From Mermis nigrescens (lineage: Eukaryota; Nematoda; Enoplea; Mermithida; Mermithidae): DNA of 64,000 nucleotides. The DNA is taken from positions 186,001 through 250,000 of the forward strand of contig JAVLUZ010000753.1 of NCBI GenBank assembly GCA_036768485.1. Direction: 5' to 3'. This document shows, in pieces, positions 23,401 to 35,144 of this stretch. A program made the translations under genes and the position numbers. Position 1 is the stretch's first letter; each line of letters begins with the position of its first letter. The notes under the pieces were generated by a model, which did no database searches, had not been told where the DNA came from, and saw only the letters and a program-made list of their open reading frames with translations.

Positions 23401-26400
23401 TTGGCTAGAAGTTGGACGTCACCACCCCCCCCCCCTAAAATTGGCCGGGGACTCCCCTATCCAAAATTTCGACCCGTTACATGTATGGGTATAGACCATA
23501 CCTGGGCGTGGAAGGGGGTTTGGGGGTATGCACCCCCAGAAATCAAAATACTCCTTCCAGAAACCATAATACTTCTTCAGAATTCAATTTTTTGAAATTT
23601 TTTTCTGTTTTTTCGCAATTTTTCGATGCCAATGGATAGTGTTCGATGAGAAACGTTTAAAAATTGTATTTTTTCGCCATACCACCATTTTTATGGCCAT
23701 TTTTTTGACCTTTGAAAAAATCTTGCACCCCTCAGAGCTTTAATGATTTTGGTACAATGGGTCTCATAGGAGTATTTGCAAAACTTATTTTTGGTTTGAA
23801 ATTTGTCATATTTCGAATTTTTGTTCAATTTAAATTGAATTCTTGATACTTATTGCAAATGTGAAAATTTGGCTTTTTTGGCTAAAAAATAAGACACGGG
23901 ATTTTAATTTTTAGATGTTCAAATTGCTCAACGAAATTGAACAAAACCTTAATTTTTGATCAAGATGAATTTTCCTAATTATGTTATATTTTTATCTTTC
24001 CTTTTTTGCTTTGACGCTTGACTTTTGACTTTGACCGCTCTAAAATTGAGTCGTGCAAAACAATTTCTAAGTTTCAACTGTTCTAACCTTTTCAGTATTC
24101 TTTAATCAATTTTAGGTTTTAATATTTTTATTCGTTCTTAATGTTTTTTTTTAAATTTTTTTGCGTAAGTTTCGAGAAATTCGATTAAAAATTGGTTTTT
24201 CTATGCTATTTCAAATTTATTGTTTTCTAATTTACCTTTTTCTATCTCCTTCTGTGTTTAGTTTTTCGTTCTATTGCCTGATTTTCAGCTAATATGCTTC
24301 TAATTTCCCAATTAATTCGATCTAATTTGGCTCAATTTTTATTTTATTTTTTTTTGTAATTTTATGAATTAACTTGAATAATTTCTGGAATTGATTCGTT
24401 TGATGCCTTATCGACACGAGTTCTTCGAATTCCGAAATGAAAGGTATAAAATGCGCTTACAATGCAATCCGACGAGAAAAGAAAAAATTAATGATTTCTC
24501 AAAAAAATTGGCATTTTCATTCTTTTTAGCATAATTTTAGCGTAAAAACATACATTGTATGAAAATTGCGACATTTTTGTCCTTTTTAGCTCATTTTATA
24601 CCTTTGCAGCAAATTTTATCTCGCGAAGAATCTAATCTGGAAATAAGAAAAGAATTTCTCCTCTTTGCCTCATCTTGGATAAGAACACACCTGGGAGTGG
24701 GGGGTTGGGGGTATGCACCCCCCAGAAACCAAAATACCCCTCAGAAATCAAAATACCCCCAGAATTCAATTTTTGAAAATTTTTTTCGTTTTTTTCGCAA
24801 TTTTTTGATGCCAATGGATAGTGCTTGATGAAAAACGTCGAAAAATGGTGTTTTTCTCACCATACCACTATTTTTGAGGCCATTTTTTGACCTACAAAAA
24901 ATCTTGCACCCCCCAGAATCTTCTTGCTGCCCACGTATGGATAAGAACTTGATTGTAGTATTTATTTACAAACCATATGCATGTAATTTTCGACAAATAA
25001 TTTTCAAATTTTTTCAATTTTGAGGGTTGACTTTGAATGTTACACACTCTTAATGAATAGTTATAAGCATCGAGGGATGGGCCCTGAATTTTATGCTTCA
25101 GACGCTTCCTATAAATTGCTGTCCTTTGCTCCTAAATAGTACTCTGGGTTCTTCGGCAAACATAATAATTAATAGAATTAAGCCAAACTGATTATTTGTC
25201 GTTTATTTTTATTAAGGTTTTTCTAGTTCATTTGCAGACTGTAGTTATGTAAATTTCCTGTTTCAGCTTTTATTTTCTAATCGTATTTACTTAACTTATT
25301 TTTTGCTTTTGTTTTCTTGAATTTTTCATTATTGCGTTCCTTTACAAGATCCCAAACTCTTGTTGAAGACAATTTTCTTTAATAAAAAATTCAGGAGTTT
25401 AAATTGCTACGTCAATGATGTGGTTAAATGTCCGAGCTGTCAATAATTCAATAATATAAAAAATATAATAATCAGGTCGAATGCCCGTAATAATATTGTT
25501 ATGACGCTTACGGTGAATTTATTGAATATTATGAATTGAACAAACAATTAGAAATATATAATTGAATTGATTTATTAAAAATATTTATGTAATAAATTAA
25601 TTAATTAATTAATTAATTAATTAATTAGAACGATTCGTATATTTGACGCAGGCAGTCGAGATAGTCGAATCGCTTTATTTCGCTTTAAAAACCAGGATCA
25701 CTTTACAAAGTCCGATGATTACAAGAATAATCCTTACAAGACGGATATGATAAGAAGTTTGAATGATACTGTAATCGACTACGGGCTTTCTTCAACTCCT
25801 TGCGTCGCTAGTCGAAAAATAAAGCGAATGGAAAAAATTCGAGCACTGGCCTACAATTCATTTTTTCGAGTAAAACCGCTTTTTTTGTTAGTTTTCTTCT
25901 ATTTTTATTTATTTACTTTATTTTTACACTTTTCTCGTTATTTGTAAAGTTTGATTCGACGGTTTCAAAATGCAGTATGTCCAATCCAATGTCCAGTCCA
26001 GTCCAATCCATACTGCTGCTGTTGGTTTTCGGATCTAAATCGCATGGATTGTATCCAGACATGCATACATAGCATGGGAACTTCGAGTAAAGTACAATTT
26101 TTGGGCACAAAAATGTTGGGTTATCGCCAAAAACATCGTTTTTGGCATTTTTGACGATGCTCTATTTTTCTATAGTATAAAAACATCGAAGAATGTCGAA
26201 AAAAATCTAAAAAAATTCTAGCAAAGTGAAGAAATATAGTCAAAACGTGATTACATGGCGCGACGGGCCGAAAATGTGACACTTTTGGGCAAATATATTG
26301 AAGAAAACGCTTAAAAAACACCTTTTCTATCAATTTTTCTGGAAATTTAAGGTAAATTTTGAAAAATCGCGAATTCTGGGGGTAAGAAAATTTCTGGAGG

Positions 26401-28606
26401 GAGTGGAAATTTTTTTTGGATTCAAACCCCTCCCCCCACCAGATTATATATGATTGCATCACACAATGTGCATGGTGTTCTTTGCACTTACTGCTTTACA
26501 CTCATAATGGGCATAATGCTCTGTCAATTTAATTTAAAATTCAAAATATGACTGTAAACCGCAATTTATACTTTACACCTACTTTACACCAATATCTTTT
26601 ATCGAGGACATAATTATTGTGCACGTTTTTACATCTCTTTAAACTGCATTCCTTCGTAAAGCTATTGCATTAATTACGGTACGTGCAGCGTAAACAGACG
26701 TAGTGCTTGAAAGCGTTCTGCCCGATCCGTACAGATCTTTCTTTTTATTGAAAGGTAATTTTTGGGAATACTGTATTTTTCTATGCTATATTCTGTGCCG
26801 CCTCGGTATACCGTACTCTGGTGTACTGTATACCCTGTCTTTACAACAGACTTTAACCGCGACCTCGTCCAACTCCGTCGTTAGCCTAATCGACATGCGA
26901 TCGTTGCGCCCCATTCGCTGCCAAAAATTAGACCCGGGTCTTAGCGAGTGCGTCTGCTTGACCCATGACCCTTGGGATCAAAGGTCAACGGTCATCGGGT
27001 CGCGTAAACGGTTCGTTTTCATCGATTCCCGTTCATTGTCGATTACGTCCGGTGTCCCGTTAGGACCTCCGACCGAGCAGACGACCGACTCGCACTTTGT
27101 TCAACGCAAGTTGCATTATTTGACCTTTTTAATTATATTTTTCATTTTTCTTCACCTTTTTTATTTTGGTCATTATTTAGAATAGCTGGATTCTTAATTT
27201 TGCTGAAATTAGCATAATGTGATACGATCCGTCGAACCTCGATCAAAATCTTTCGAAATGACTTGGTTAAACTGATAATAATGATTGTAAAGTGTTAATC
27301 GGTTCTGCGAGTGTAAAGTCGTACTGTAGCTTGGAATACCTGCTTTATTCTTTGTTAAATTTATCGAAAAATTCGAATTATTGAAATAACTAATAAGATA
27401 TATTGGAGGATTTAACCTATAGGACGCACACTAAATTTTTAAACATGCTTATCGCGGATTTAGAAGTAGGTAATAGCATAGCATTATGAATATTAAAATT
27501 TCTGAGCTTTTGCGCGCGTGGCTCATGTGGAGCCAAAAATTTAAGCAAGATTGCATAGAAATGTATTACTGTAGATATATATAGTGTGTATAATTCGATG
27601 ATCTGATAAAAAATGTCAGAAATTCACAAAATTCAAAACATTTTAAAAATTTAATCGTATCTTTTTCCGATGTATCCTTTTTTCGCAGCTTTCAATCGAA
27701 AATTAAAATGAATTAAATGAAATTTAATAAATATATTTAAAAGCCCAGAATATTCGAGAAAAAATATTAAATTTCTTACGAAAAACTCTTCAAACTTCTC
27801 GTCGGTCAAACATTTAGCGACTTTTCCTGTCATTAATATAGTTATTGCTGTGCTTTGGTTTGAAGCAACAGATTTAGAAAATAAATTAAATTTATTAAAA
27901 TTTAAAAAAAATTGAATCAGTGAAAAAATTATTGGAATTTTATCTATTTTTCAGTGTCCGATACCACCGGCGTGCGATCGATATCCTGGCAAGGTCCGCT
28001 GGTTACTGTAGGCACAGGAGGCGGTCAATTACTATTCTATGACGTCCGGTCTTGCAAATACTTAGAATGTAATTCTAATTACGATCGATCGCTCGTCATC
28101 GGCGGCGGTTGGCTGGTTAGTGGAGTTTAAACTGGTTTACACTGCTTCTCTTGTTTACACTCTCATATTGAACGCCATACATATTTTCATAATTTTATTC
28201 GTTTTACCTTTTCTTGCACTTTTTATTCGCTTTACGCTTACGTCTTTCGCCTTTTATATTTTTGTCACTTTACACTGCCTTAGTTTACACAGATTTGTTT
28301 ACACTCATAGATCGATCTCACATTTTTCACAATTTTATTCTTGCTCCTTTTATTAACTTCGTACTGGGATCTATCAATTTCGCTTATTTTTGTCCACTTC
28401 ACACTAAACGTGCCTCGTATTTAATTTTTACTTTACACACTCTTCAGGATCGGGACAACGAAATGTACAGGGAGATATTTATCAATGCCGTATCGTCGCA
28501 GGCCATTTATACCCATTGTTACGACCCCAGCGGAACGAAATTATTCGCCGCAGGTGGTCCTATAGCCGAACTTTTAGTTGGCAATTATGCGGCGGTTTGG
28601 GAATGA
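17490..28606 (+). CDS. DCAF12: DDB1- and CUL4-associated factor 12-like WD40 protein
   Basis: Seven-exon model join(17490..17763, 19011..19242, 20651..20898, 25652..25869, 26850..27051, 27955..28115, 28448..28606), 1494 bp, 497 residues (human DCAF12 is 453). Exon phases agree at every junction. In vertebrates the protein is a substrate receptor of the CRL4 ubiquitin ligase that recognises C-terminal degrons; that role is inferred here. Diagnostic segments: [13 protein letters not shown] and [14 protein letters not shown] (exon 2), [17 protein letters not shown] (3), [10 protein letters not shown] (3/4 junction), IRALAYNS (4), [18 protein letters not shown] with LLFYDVR, a WDXR-type DDB1-binding motif (6), and [18 protein letters not shown] to the terminal AVWE (7). 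The N-terminal ~90 residues are poorly conserved but contain a SKKRK basic patch. The exon 5 donor (TCCG|GTGTCC) is weak. Introns carry MITEs and an acceptor-copy array in intron 2. Confidence 0.93.
17849..18004. mobile_element. pogo/Tigger-like MITE in DCAF12 intron 1
   Basis: 156 bp with ~25 bp inverted termini: CAGTCAAACTCGGATAATGC at the left and, read inward from the right, CAGTCGAACTCGGATAATGC. The left flank ends TA as expected for Tc1/mariner-superfamily insertions; the right flank has CA, probably a mutated copy. No coding sequence. Confidence 0.82.
20140..20667 (+). repeat. Tandem copies of the DCAF12 exon 3 acceptor region
   Basis: Seven degenerate units (spacing 71-97 bp) each end in a TTTGGCAG-like acceptor followed by an AcTGCCAAAAT-like sequence. 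AG dinucleotides sit at 20150, 20232, 20326, 20406, 20574 and the genuine 20650; the unit near 20477 has CCG instead of CAG. Unit bodies share AAAATGAACGTTGACGATTT and CTTTTAAAATTTTTC. The last unit runs across the true splice site into exon 3 (TTTGGCAG|AATGCCAAAAT). Each acceptor lies in a small palindrome (TTTGGCA..TGCCAAA). Confidence 0.85.
21198..21269 (+). mobile_element. Shortened CACACCTGGGC-family MITE (DCAF12 intron 3)
   Basis: 72 bp copy retaining both ends (CACATATGGGC; GCTGCCCACCTAT then a second GCTACCCACCCAC) with the interior deleted. Flanks GTCTTGTC (21190-21197) and CTCTTGTC (21270-21277) look like an 8 bp target-site duplication with one mismatch. Confidence 0.65.
21270..21799. 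other. DCAF12 intron 3, open frame without homology
   Basis: An open frame of about 120 codons (21255-21623, +) lies here, but it resembles no DCAF12 segment, and exons 3 and 4 already join without missing residues. Degenerate CCCCTAAGAATTGAATTTTT phrases near 21690 belong to the MITE family. I do not call a gene. Confidence 0.45.
21800..21945 (+). mobile_element. Partial CACACCTGGGC-family MITE (DCAF12 intron 3)
   Basis: 5' part only: CTAACCTGGGCGCGGGGGTG, GGTATGCAGCCCC, CCCCCAGAATTGAATTTTTG and TTTTTTGATGCCAATACATAG. Diverged from the other copies and without a recognisable 3' end. Confidence 0.6.
22080..22290. repeat. Dispersed repeat with CTTCGCGCC motif (DCAF12 intron 3)
   Basis: Contains GGGCGCTTCGCGCCAGTTG and nearby phrases related to the GCGCGAAGCGCC repeat family seen at 13250, 26250, 34280, 43650 and 51250. 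Non-coding. Confidence 0.5.
23497..23735 (+). mobile_element. 3'-truncated CACACCTGGGC-family MITE (DCAF12 intron 3)
   Basis: Starts CATACCTGGGCGTGG with GGTATGCACCCCCAGAAATC and GATGCCAATGGATAGTG following; the usual GCCCACGTATG end is missing after TCTTGCACCCCTCAGAG, so no target-site duplication can be defined. Confidence 0.78.
24686..24939 (+). mobile_element. CACACCTGGGC-family MITE (DCAF12 intron 3)
   Basis: Full-length 254 bp copy with perfect 8 bp target-site duplication GATAAGAA (24678-24685 and 24940-24947). Starts CACACCTGGGA and ends GCCCACGTATG. Confidence 0.88.
25598..25627. repeat. (TTAA)n simple repeat before DCAF12 exon 4
   Basis: About eight TTAA copies end 25 bases upstream of the exon 4 acceptor (GACGCAG at 25645-25651), in the place where the polypyrimidine tract would be expected. 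Confidence 0.85.
26120..26440. repeat. Dispersed GGCGC-hairpin repeat (DCAF12 intron 4)
   Basis: Shares GACGATGCTCTATTTTTCTA, GGCGCGACGGGCCGAAAATG, AACGCTTAAAAAACACCTTTTC and GCGAATTCTGGGGG phrases with the family at 13250-13460 and elsewhere. The minus-strand frame over 26121-26462 is a by-product. Confidence 0.6.
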
Positions 28607-30029
28607 TAGTTTACACTTATTGTTTACACTGCGTATTCGATTGTTTCGTTTTGTTTGTTTTATTCGTCAGCTGAATTTTTCGCGCAATACTTGCTCTATA
28701 TGAGCAGCCAGATTAAACGCTATTTATTTAGTTGTGTAAAGTCCGACTCTTTTTATCGTTGTTCGACCGTTTACACCTTTGAGGGAAAATGCGCAGGAAT
28801 TTAAATATTTTATTGTGTGCAGGTCGGACGAGTAAGTCTGATCTCTGCTCTTACGCGTATATAGCATAGGGTTTAGACTACACGTGAGTGAGTAGGGGGA
28901 AAGATTAGCCGAAAATCCAAAATACCCCTGAGGATAATGATAGACCCCCAGAATTGAATTTTCGGCATATTTTTTGCAATTTCTGCCAGTTTCGCTCATC
29001 CGAACCTCAAACCCCCTGAATTTCGGTTGCTTCCCATGTATGCTTAGTTACATGGGTACAACGTAACATTCCTCGTGAAATTCGGTGGACCCCAAGAATT
29101 GATTTTTGGTACTTTTGACGATGATTTTTTTCTCATCAGCAGAACTCAAGAATCTTTATGATAGTATATGAACCTTTACGTAATGAAATTAAACGATGCT
29201 ATTTCTTTCTCTATGCCTTATTATCGCGAAAGCTGGAGACAGAAAAAAAAAACTAGGACATTGACCCATAAATGCCTGCTCTCTTACAAAATGACAATTG
29301 ATTTTGTCTTACTCGACTTGACTAAAAATTTGTACAACTGTCTTCAGATTTTCGAAAGTTTATTACTGATTTCCGAGGAGGTCGAGAATCGCAGTTTTTA
29401 AAATTCATAGAACACGCACATATCACTTAGTATCTAAGCTCTCAATCGATGATAGCAGTTTAAAAAGAAAGATTCCCTGTAATGCTATGTACGTGCTCTT
29501 TACGATGAAGATTAATTTTTTCCGCTCAATGATCAAAGAAAGCAAGCATCTCACTTCGTAGTGCGCAGTTTTATGTTTAAGCAGGTCATTTCCGTTCCAC
29601 TTTCCCTACTTTTGATGGAAGGCCATAAAAATTCATAAGTTTTCAGTAGAACAACTGTTAATTTATCTATTGATTATATATATATTGCAATTCTTAAATT
29701 TAAGACTATCGCAGATTCAACATTTCCCATTTACAACTAGTTGTGTATTCCAGCTGTATCAAGCCATAAAAATTGTAGATGTACGAATTTTAAACATTTT
29801 TTTCTTGCCTAAATTGTGGCTGATGCAATAAATATTCCCGACAGCGCAAGCTGGATTTTCGAAAATTCTGTAAAATTGTGAATCATGTATACCGCGATCG
29901 TAGTTCTCGGTGCCTGACCTACAGTCTGTTTCACACAACTTTGGTCATAAATTTTAAGCAAGAGTCAGATTTGTAACAGACTTCACGTAGAATATTGAAA
30001 AAATTAGCTTCCGCAAGGCTCTAGAAGTA
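28607..30029. other. Sequence 3' of DCAF12 with a degenerate MITE
   Basis: Holds the DCAF12 3' non-coding region and, at about 28870-29040, a strongly diverged CACACCTGGGC-family MITE (GACCCCCAGAATTGAATTTT and a CCCATGTATG end). The short frame at 29168-29401 has no recognisable domain. Confidence 0.5.
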
Positions 30030-31240
30030 AAGTTAATTTGCAGTATAAACTTCACATAATCAAAGAGCGTAAAGGATATTTATGTCGGACTCGTAACTCT
30101 GATATTACAATCATTATTTATGAAAAAGTCTGCAATGGCCTACAGGCAAACAAATATATGTAAACCACTTTTGAGTGTAAACAGACGCGCCCAATAGGCG
30201 TATCACGTTTGATTCCCGGTACATTTTTTAGACTTGCGTTCGTGTCAGACTCATAAATGAAGAAGTTGTCAGAAAACAATAAGACAGAAATATGTTCAAC
30301 GCACCCAATTTTCGACTTTACACCTTCCGAAAAAGCCAAATTTCAATGTAAATAAAAACAATTTGCTTTGACATGTGCACCTTAGGAAGTAGGTACTTTC
30401 TTTTTATTTTATTAGACCTATCCTGACTTTAAAAGGGAGAAAATGTCGAAGAAAAACGTATATTTTCTACCATCCACCACATTAACTTCCCACTGAGTGG
30501 AATGAAATTCGGTTTGAGCCAGTTTGTAGCCTTTGAATCGTACTACGTTTGTATGAGGAGAACTTCTGTTCCGCAAAATATTTGAGATATTCATCAAGGG
30601 AATAAACATGTTTTTCGCCCATTTTACACCCGTATAAATTGCTCAATATTGCGTTTTTTAAACGCGCTTAGCTACGACATGTAGCTCATAAAAATACTTT
30701 ATTGCTCTTCTATCAAGTCTTTCCCGACTTATTAGCGGAAATATTGGCAGCGAAATCTTAGACAAAATCTGTTTTTTACACCATCAACTCAAAGTGTAAT
30801 GTTTAGACCCCTAGATCTAACTCCGTATAGGGCGTACGTAAAAAAGTTTGCTGGTAAGCATAAAGTAGTCCAATAAACCGTAGTATATTTCTATGAGAAA
30901 AAATTTCTTCGGACTCAATCGGACTTATTGGCAGACAAACACAAGTCGAAAACTCGACTAAAATGTGTTTTTTCACCTCCAGATTTTCACACTCTTTACA
31001 TTCTGATTCTAGAAGTAAAGTGAAGTTTAAAAAACAAAATATATGTATTTAGAGGATTCTATCTTCTACAACTCTATACTATTAAATTGTATAAGGCGTT
31101 CACAGAGAGTTGTGTACACGCTGCAGAAAAAACACTAAAATTCGCTATATCTTATAACGTTACGCCAAAACTTTACTCAGTCGGTATTGAGTCTTAACCG
31201 AAAAAAGCTACATCGAGTTTTTTCTATTATCTATTTTTAA
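30030..31240. repeat. Degenerate tandem repeat, ~190-200 bp unit
   Basis: Several imperfect repetitions of a unit containing TCGGACTTATTGGCAGACAA, AAAATCTGTTTTTTACACC and TAGAAGTAAAGT phrases (near 30030, 30250, 30430, 30730, 30920). Divergence is high. The stretch ends with CCGCACCTCCCAGATGT, also present at window position 16. No genes recognised. Confidence 0.5.
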
Positions 31241-32329
31241 AAAAACCGCACCTCCCAGATGTATTCCATTATAGCTGATCATAGGTACATACATACATAC
31301 GTTCTAACGCGCTACCTATGATAAAAAATTAAGTCGTTCGGATAATAAAATCGTAAAAGAAATTATATCAAAACGAAAAAACATCTTTCGCGCACCACGC
31401 GACCGGTCTGTAAGGAATCAGCCCATGAGTTATTATGAGACAAAATTGCATTAAAAACTAATTAGCATTAGTTATTAGGAAATTTTTGAAATTTAAGTGT
31501 TATTATTTAAACGTGTAGGATGTTGGATGACGGAAATTCAAATTCAAAATTCAAACTCTCAAAAATTAAGATTGTGGGGAAATTATTCCAGTGTAAGCTG
31601 TATGTACACGCTTAAGAGATGTTCACTTGTTTTCGAACACTATTGATATGTTGTAATTCAAGAATTTTCCTCCATTTCTTCTGTCACGCGAGAATATTCA
31701 TTTATTTCGTTTTACTCGCATTTAAGCTTGTTATGTACGTTTCGATCTATAGCATAAGGTGCTGTATATAAAAAATTGAGCAACATATGAGCATTGAAAT
31801 TAATCTGCTGGCTGTAAAACGTTCTGAGTTTCTCTTAGCAGCGCTTTTATTCTAAATCATAGATTTTTATAAAATTTAAGTTACACTCGAAAGATTCTAT
31901 TTTACCATACATACACTCAAAAGAGCCGAGAATGCGCATTAAACCAGGAAAAAATGCAACGATGCAAACATGAATGTACATAAGAGCACAAAAATAAAGT
32001 GCAACCTTTTTCATTTTGAAGAGAAACAGTAGGTCAATAATTGTAGGTAATCAGGTGAGGGAACTTGGAAATAGGCTCCCCATATTTGAATTCTATTGTA
32101 CTACTAGTGGCCTGTATACAAAACCAAGTCAAGCTTGATTATTAGGAGCATTGACATAAGAGCATTCGGCGCATGGGCACATGGTCAAATGGGCATGGGC
32201 TTATAGGCACATGCGTGGAAATAATAGGCAAATGCAGTCCATTAAACAATATAATATGACAGTAAAATAAATGGCGATAATGAAATTGATGACAAAAGTT
32301 ATCAATAATAGTAATAATAAAAACAATAA
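31241..32329. other. Intergenic sequence, nothing recognised
   Basis: AT-rich sequence between the degenerate tandem repeat and arm B; it starts with a second copy of the window-start motif. No coding or RNA gene signature seen. Confidence 0.4.
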
Positions 32330-32786
32330 TCAAAAAAATAATATTAATTCATAGTAATAATAATGATAATAATTTTTTGCTCTAAAAAGTCATCCTCATA
32401 TAATGCTAATAATAAAAATAGTAAAATGGTTCTTTAGTAAGTCTTAGTACATTAACGGTACCTATATATAAACATCTTTTCTAGACATTTATGCATGTAG
32501 CCAAAAAGAAAATGGAAATTTTGAACTTGCATAAAGTGAATCATTTATATGCAACTGATGGACCTTTGGCTTTCTTTTTACCATCATGCTACAATTTTAT
32601 TATTCACACACGATTACCAGTGATTATTATTCTAGGCTTTTTAATTTCACAATATTATCACTATGTGGATTGAAATTACTTTTGAAGCATACCTACACGA
32701 CATACATACAACAATTCATTTCATTTCCATTTATTACACACCTTTTATTTTGTATTTTTAAATTTTATAAACGAGCGGAAAAGCGA

Positions 32787-35144
32787 CTAGCAATTCGGCA
32801 TAATATCGCGGATATCGCAACCATGGTCGCAGCATTTTTTGGCTAATTTCTTGTTTCTGGCGTTGTCGGGAATAACTGAAAAATTTTATTCGCAGTACAT
32901 ACAACGCGAATCCATCGCAAACTGTAACGAATAAAAAATAGTCGCGCAAAATGTTGTTGTATTAGATAAGGAACTATCAAGAAAACATCGGTGTATGGGT
33001 TCGAGGGATCTCTAAACCCCAATCATAAAAGCGGTGAGGAATATAATTTTAAAAAAGTTAGGAAATTGATTAGAAGCTGTTTTTTTGGCATTTTATTAAC
33101 TTCATTTCCATATTTATACTAATTTTCTGCCAAAGTTCATATGTTGTTAGGCTATCTTGATATTGATCAAAAATTTGATAAGGTAGACTTTTCCATTGAT
33201 TATAGACACGTGTAATATTAATGTTTTAGATTATCAGCTTTTGGCTAAATCTGCCGACAACAAAAAAGCGTCACACGAATGGAATGATGGTGCAAAACAG
33301 CGGAGAGAGTATCCATATTTATTTATTCCATTCGAAATTACAAAGTCAGTCTAAAACATTTGAATCATACGCATAATCGTTTTTTACTTTGTCAGAAATG
33401 CTTTAGAAAAAGCAATTTACATCGAGTTACTTCTGTTATTTTTCGATACCAAAAATTTCAGGAGTGGTTTAGAGTTGAAATTTGCATCAAATTGTAGAAC
33501 AGGCACGAATCATAATCAGATGTGCACATAGGGGAGGGAAGTGTGGTTCTAGATCCTCTGATGGGAAAATGGTGAATTTTTTAAAGAAAACAAGTCAAAA
33601 TAAAGGTCAAAAATTGATGAAAATCGCAAATTCTGTGTAAAAGTGATCAGTAAATTATTGATTTTTTAAGTTTGTAGCATTTATATTCGTTTAGCGGCTA
33701 TCTTGGCTTAAAAACTGACTGACACCTGGACCGACTGAAATTCTCTCAGTCCCGTCCAGACGTGTATGTGGGCTGAGAGTTTGGGGAAAAGTCTTGACCT
33801 CCTCCCTCCCAAAATAAAAAAATGGAAAATTTAGTTGGCGAAAATGACGAAGAAAGAAGCTAATAAACGTATGAAAATTGAAAATTTCCTTCAAAAGTGC
33901 TTTAAAATTACCAAAAACTGTGTAATAACGTATCTTTATTGCTATTTTGGCGCTTCAGTTCTTGAGGTCGTTTTGGCCCAAAAAAGCTCAATTTTTGACC
34001 CGTTCAGTCCGGCTGATCCCCCAACCCAGATCGGCCATGTTGTGCATCTGCGGTCCCGCCCCGACCGGTCATACTGTGCACCATATGTACATACATGATC
34101 TTGGGGGTTGGGAGGTTTTCAACCCCCTAGAAAAACATTCAGCCCCCGCAAAAATTTTTTCACCCCTTCCTCCCCAGAATTGGTGATTTTTTGAAAGTTC
34201 CCAAAATTTTTCTGAAAAGTTGTAGAAAATATGCTTTTCAAAGCGTTTTTAGCTATCTATTTGCTCAAAAGTTCCAAATTTTCGGCGCTTCGTGCTATTA
34301 TACTCATGTTTTGGCTATATTCAATTTGTTCCGATTTTTTTTTATTTTTTTCGAAATTTTTCCATGTTTTTATGCTCTAGAAAGATGGAACATCTTGAGA
34401 AACGCTGAAAACCGATGTTTTTGACGCGTGTCTACCATTTTTGGACCCAAAAAAGGCACTTTATAGTTTCACCCCTCCCCCTCGAATTCCATGCTGTGCA
34501 TGTATGCTGTGCACTATGGTCACAATAATCACACAAAGGTGGGTGGGTCTGGTGGTTGAGAACTGCTCCGCCCCCATAATCAAAAATACCTCAGTATTAA
34601 ATTTCCTACGTCTTTCCGCTTTTCTGGCGATTTTGTGATGAGAATGGATAAAGCTTGATAAAGACATCGAAAATGATATTTTTACTCCTCTGCCATCAGT
34701 TTTTGTTTTTTACCATTATAATTATTGGATAAGCCTAGAATATCCAGAATTTGAACGCTGCTCATAATGTGCTTTATATGTAAGATTTGGAGTATTTATT
34801 CACAGACTCTGTGGTGGTGTAAAACTTTAGGCTTAGTTTTTCGAGCGCAAAGTGCTAGCATTTAATTGCGATCTGATTTTTATAAAACTTGGATCAAAAA
34901 TATGAAATTTAACTAATTTTAGTTCTACGATACCAAAAAAACGAAAAAGACAAAGAAAAATTTAAAAAATATGACCAATCGCTCACGTACCCTCATTTTC
35001 ACAGGCTATCTTCCAAAGTAATTTGAATGATTTACCGCCCGGTGGGCAAGTTTTCATTTTCTGACTCTCGGCAAAATGCATGCAAATCATGGCAAAAGTA
35101 ACAAAAATGAACAGCATTGTCGTGCGAATTTCGCTCGGTTTCAT
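32787..35144 (-). CDS. Insulin/relaxin-like secreted peptide, arm B
   Basis: Model complement(join(32787..32875, 34991..35144)), 80 residues. Exon 1 encodes the signal peptide LFIFVTFAMICMHFAES and the B-like block CPPGGKSFKLLWKIAC; it ends GAGG|GTACGTGAG, phase 1. Exon 2 follows TTTTTCAG and encodes a short linker with KK sites and the A-like block CCDHGCDIRDIMPNC before TAG. The A block has exactly the insulin-family spacing CCxxxCx8C, better than the arm A copy. Relative to arm A the leader is nearly unchanged while the mature B part differs at several residues, which suggests both were translated after duplication. B-chain cysteine spacing (14 residues) remains atypical. Secretion and insulin fold are inferred; no processing data can be read from DNA beyond the dibasic sites. 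Confidence 0.68.
33690..34660 (-). repeat. Dispersed GGCGC-hairpin repeat in the arm B insulin-like intron
   Basis: Counterpart of 12900-13460: TTTTCGGCGCTTCGTGCTAT, CTTTTCAAAGCGTTTTTAGC and GGTGGGTGGGTCTGGTGGTT phrases occur in reverse orientation. About 400 extra bases at 33690-34100 (GTCCCGCCCCGACCGGTC region) are absent from arm A. Confidence 0.55.

Noticed and set aside
25598..25627. CRISPR-like or regulatory tandem array
   Set aside because: Simple (TTAA)n repeat; the host is eukaryotic and no spacer structure exists anywhere in the window.
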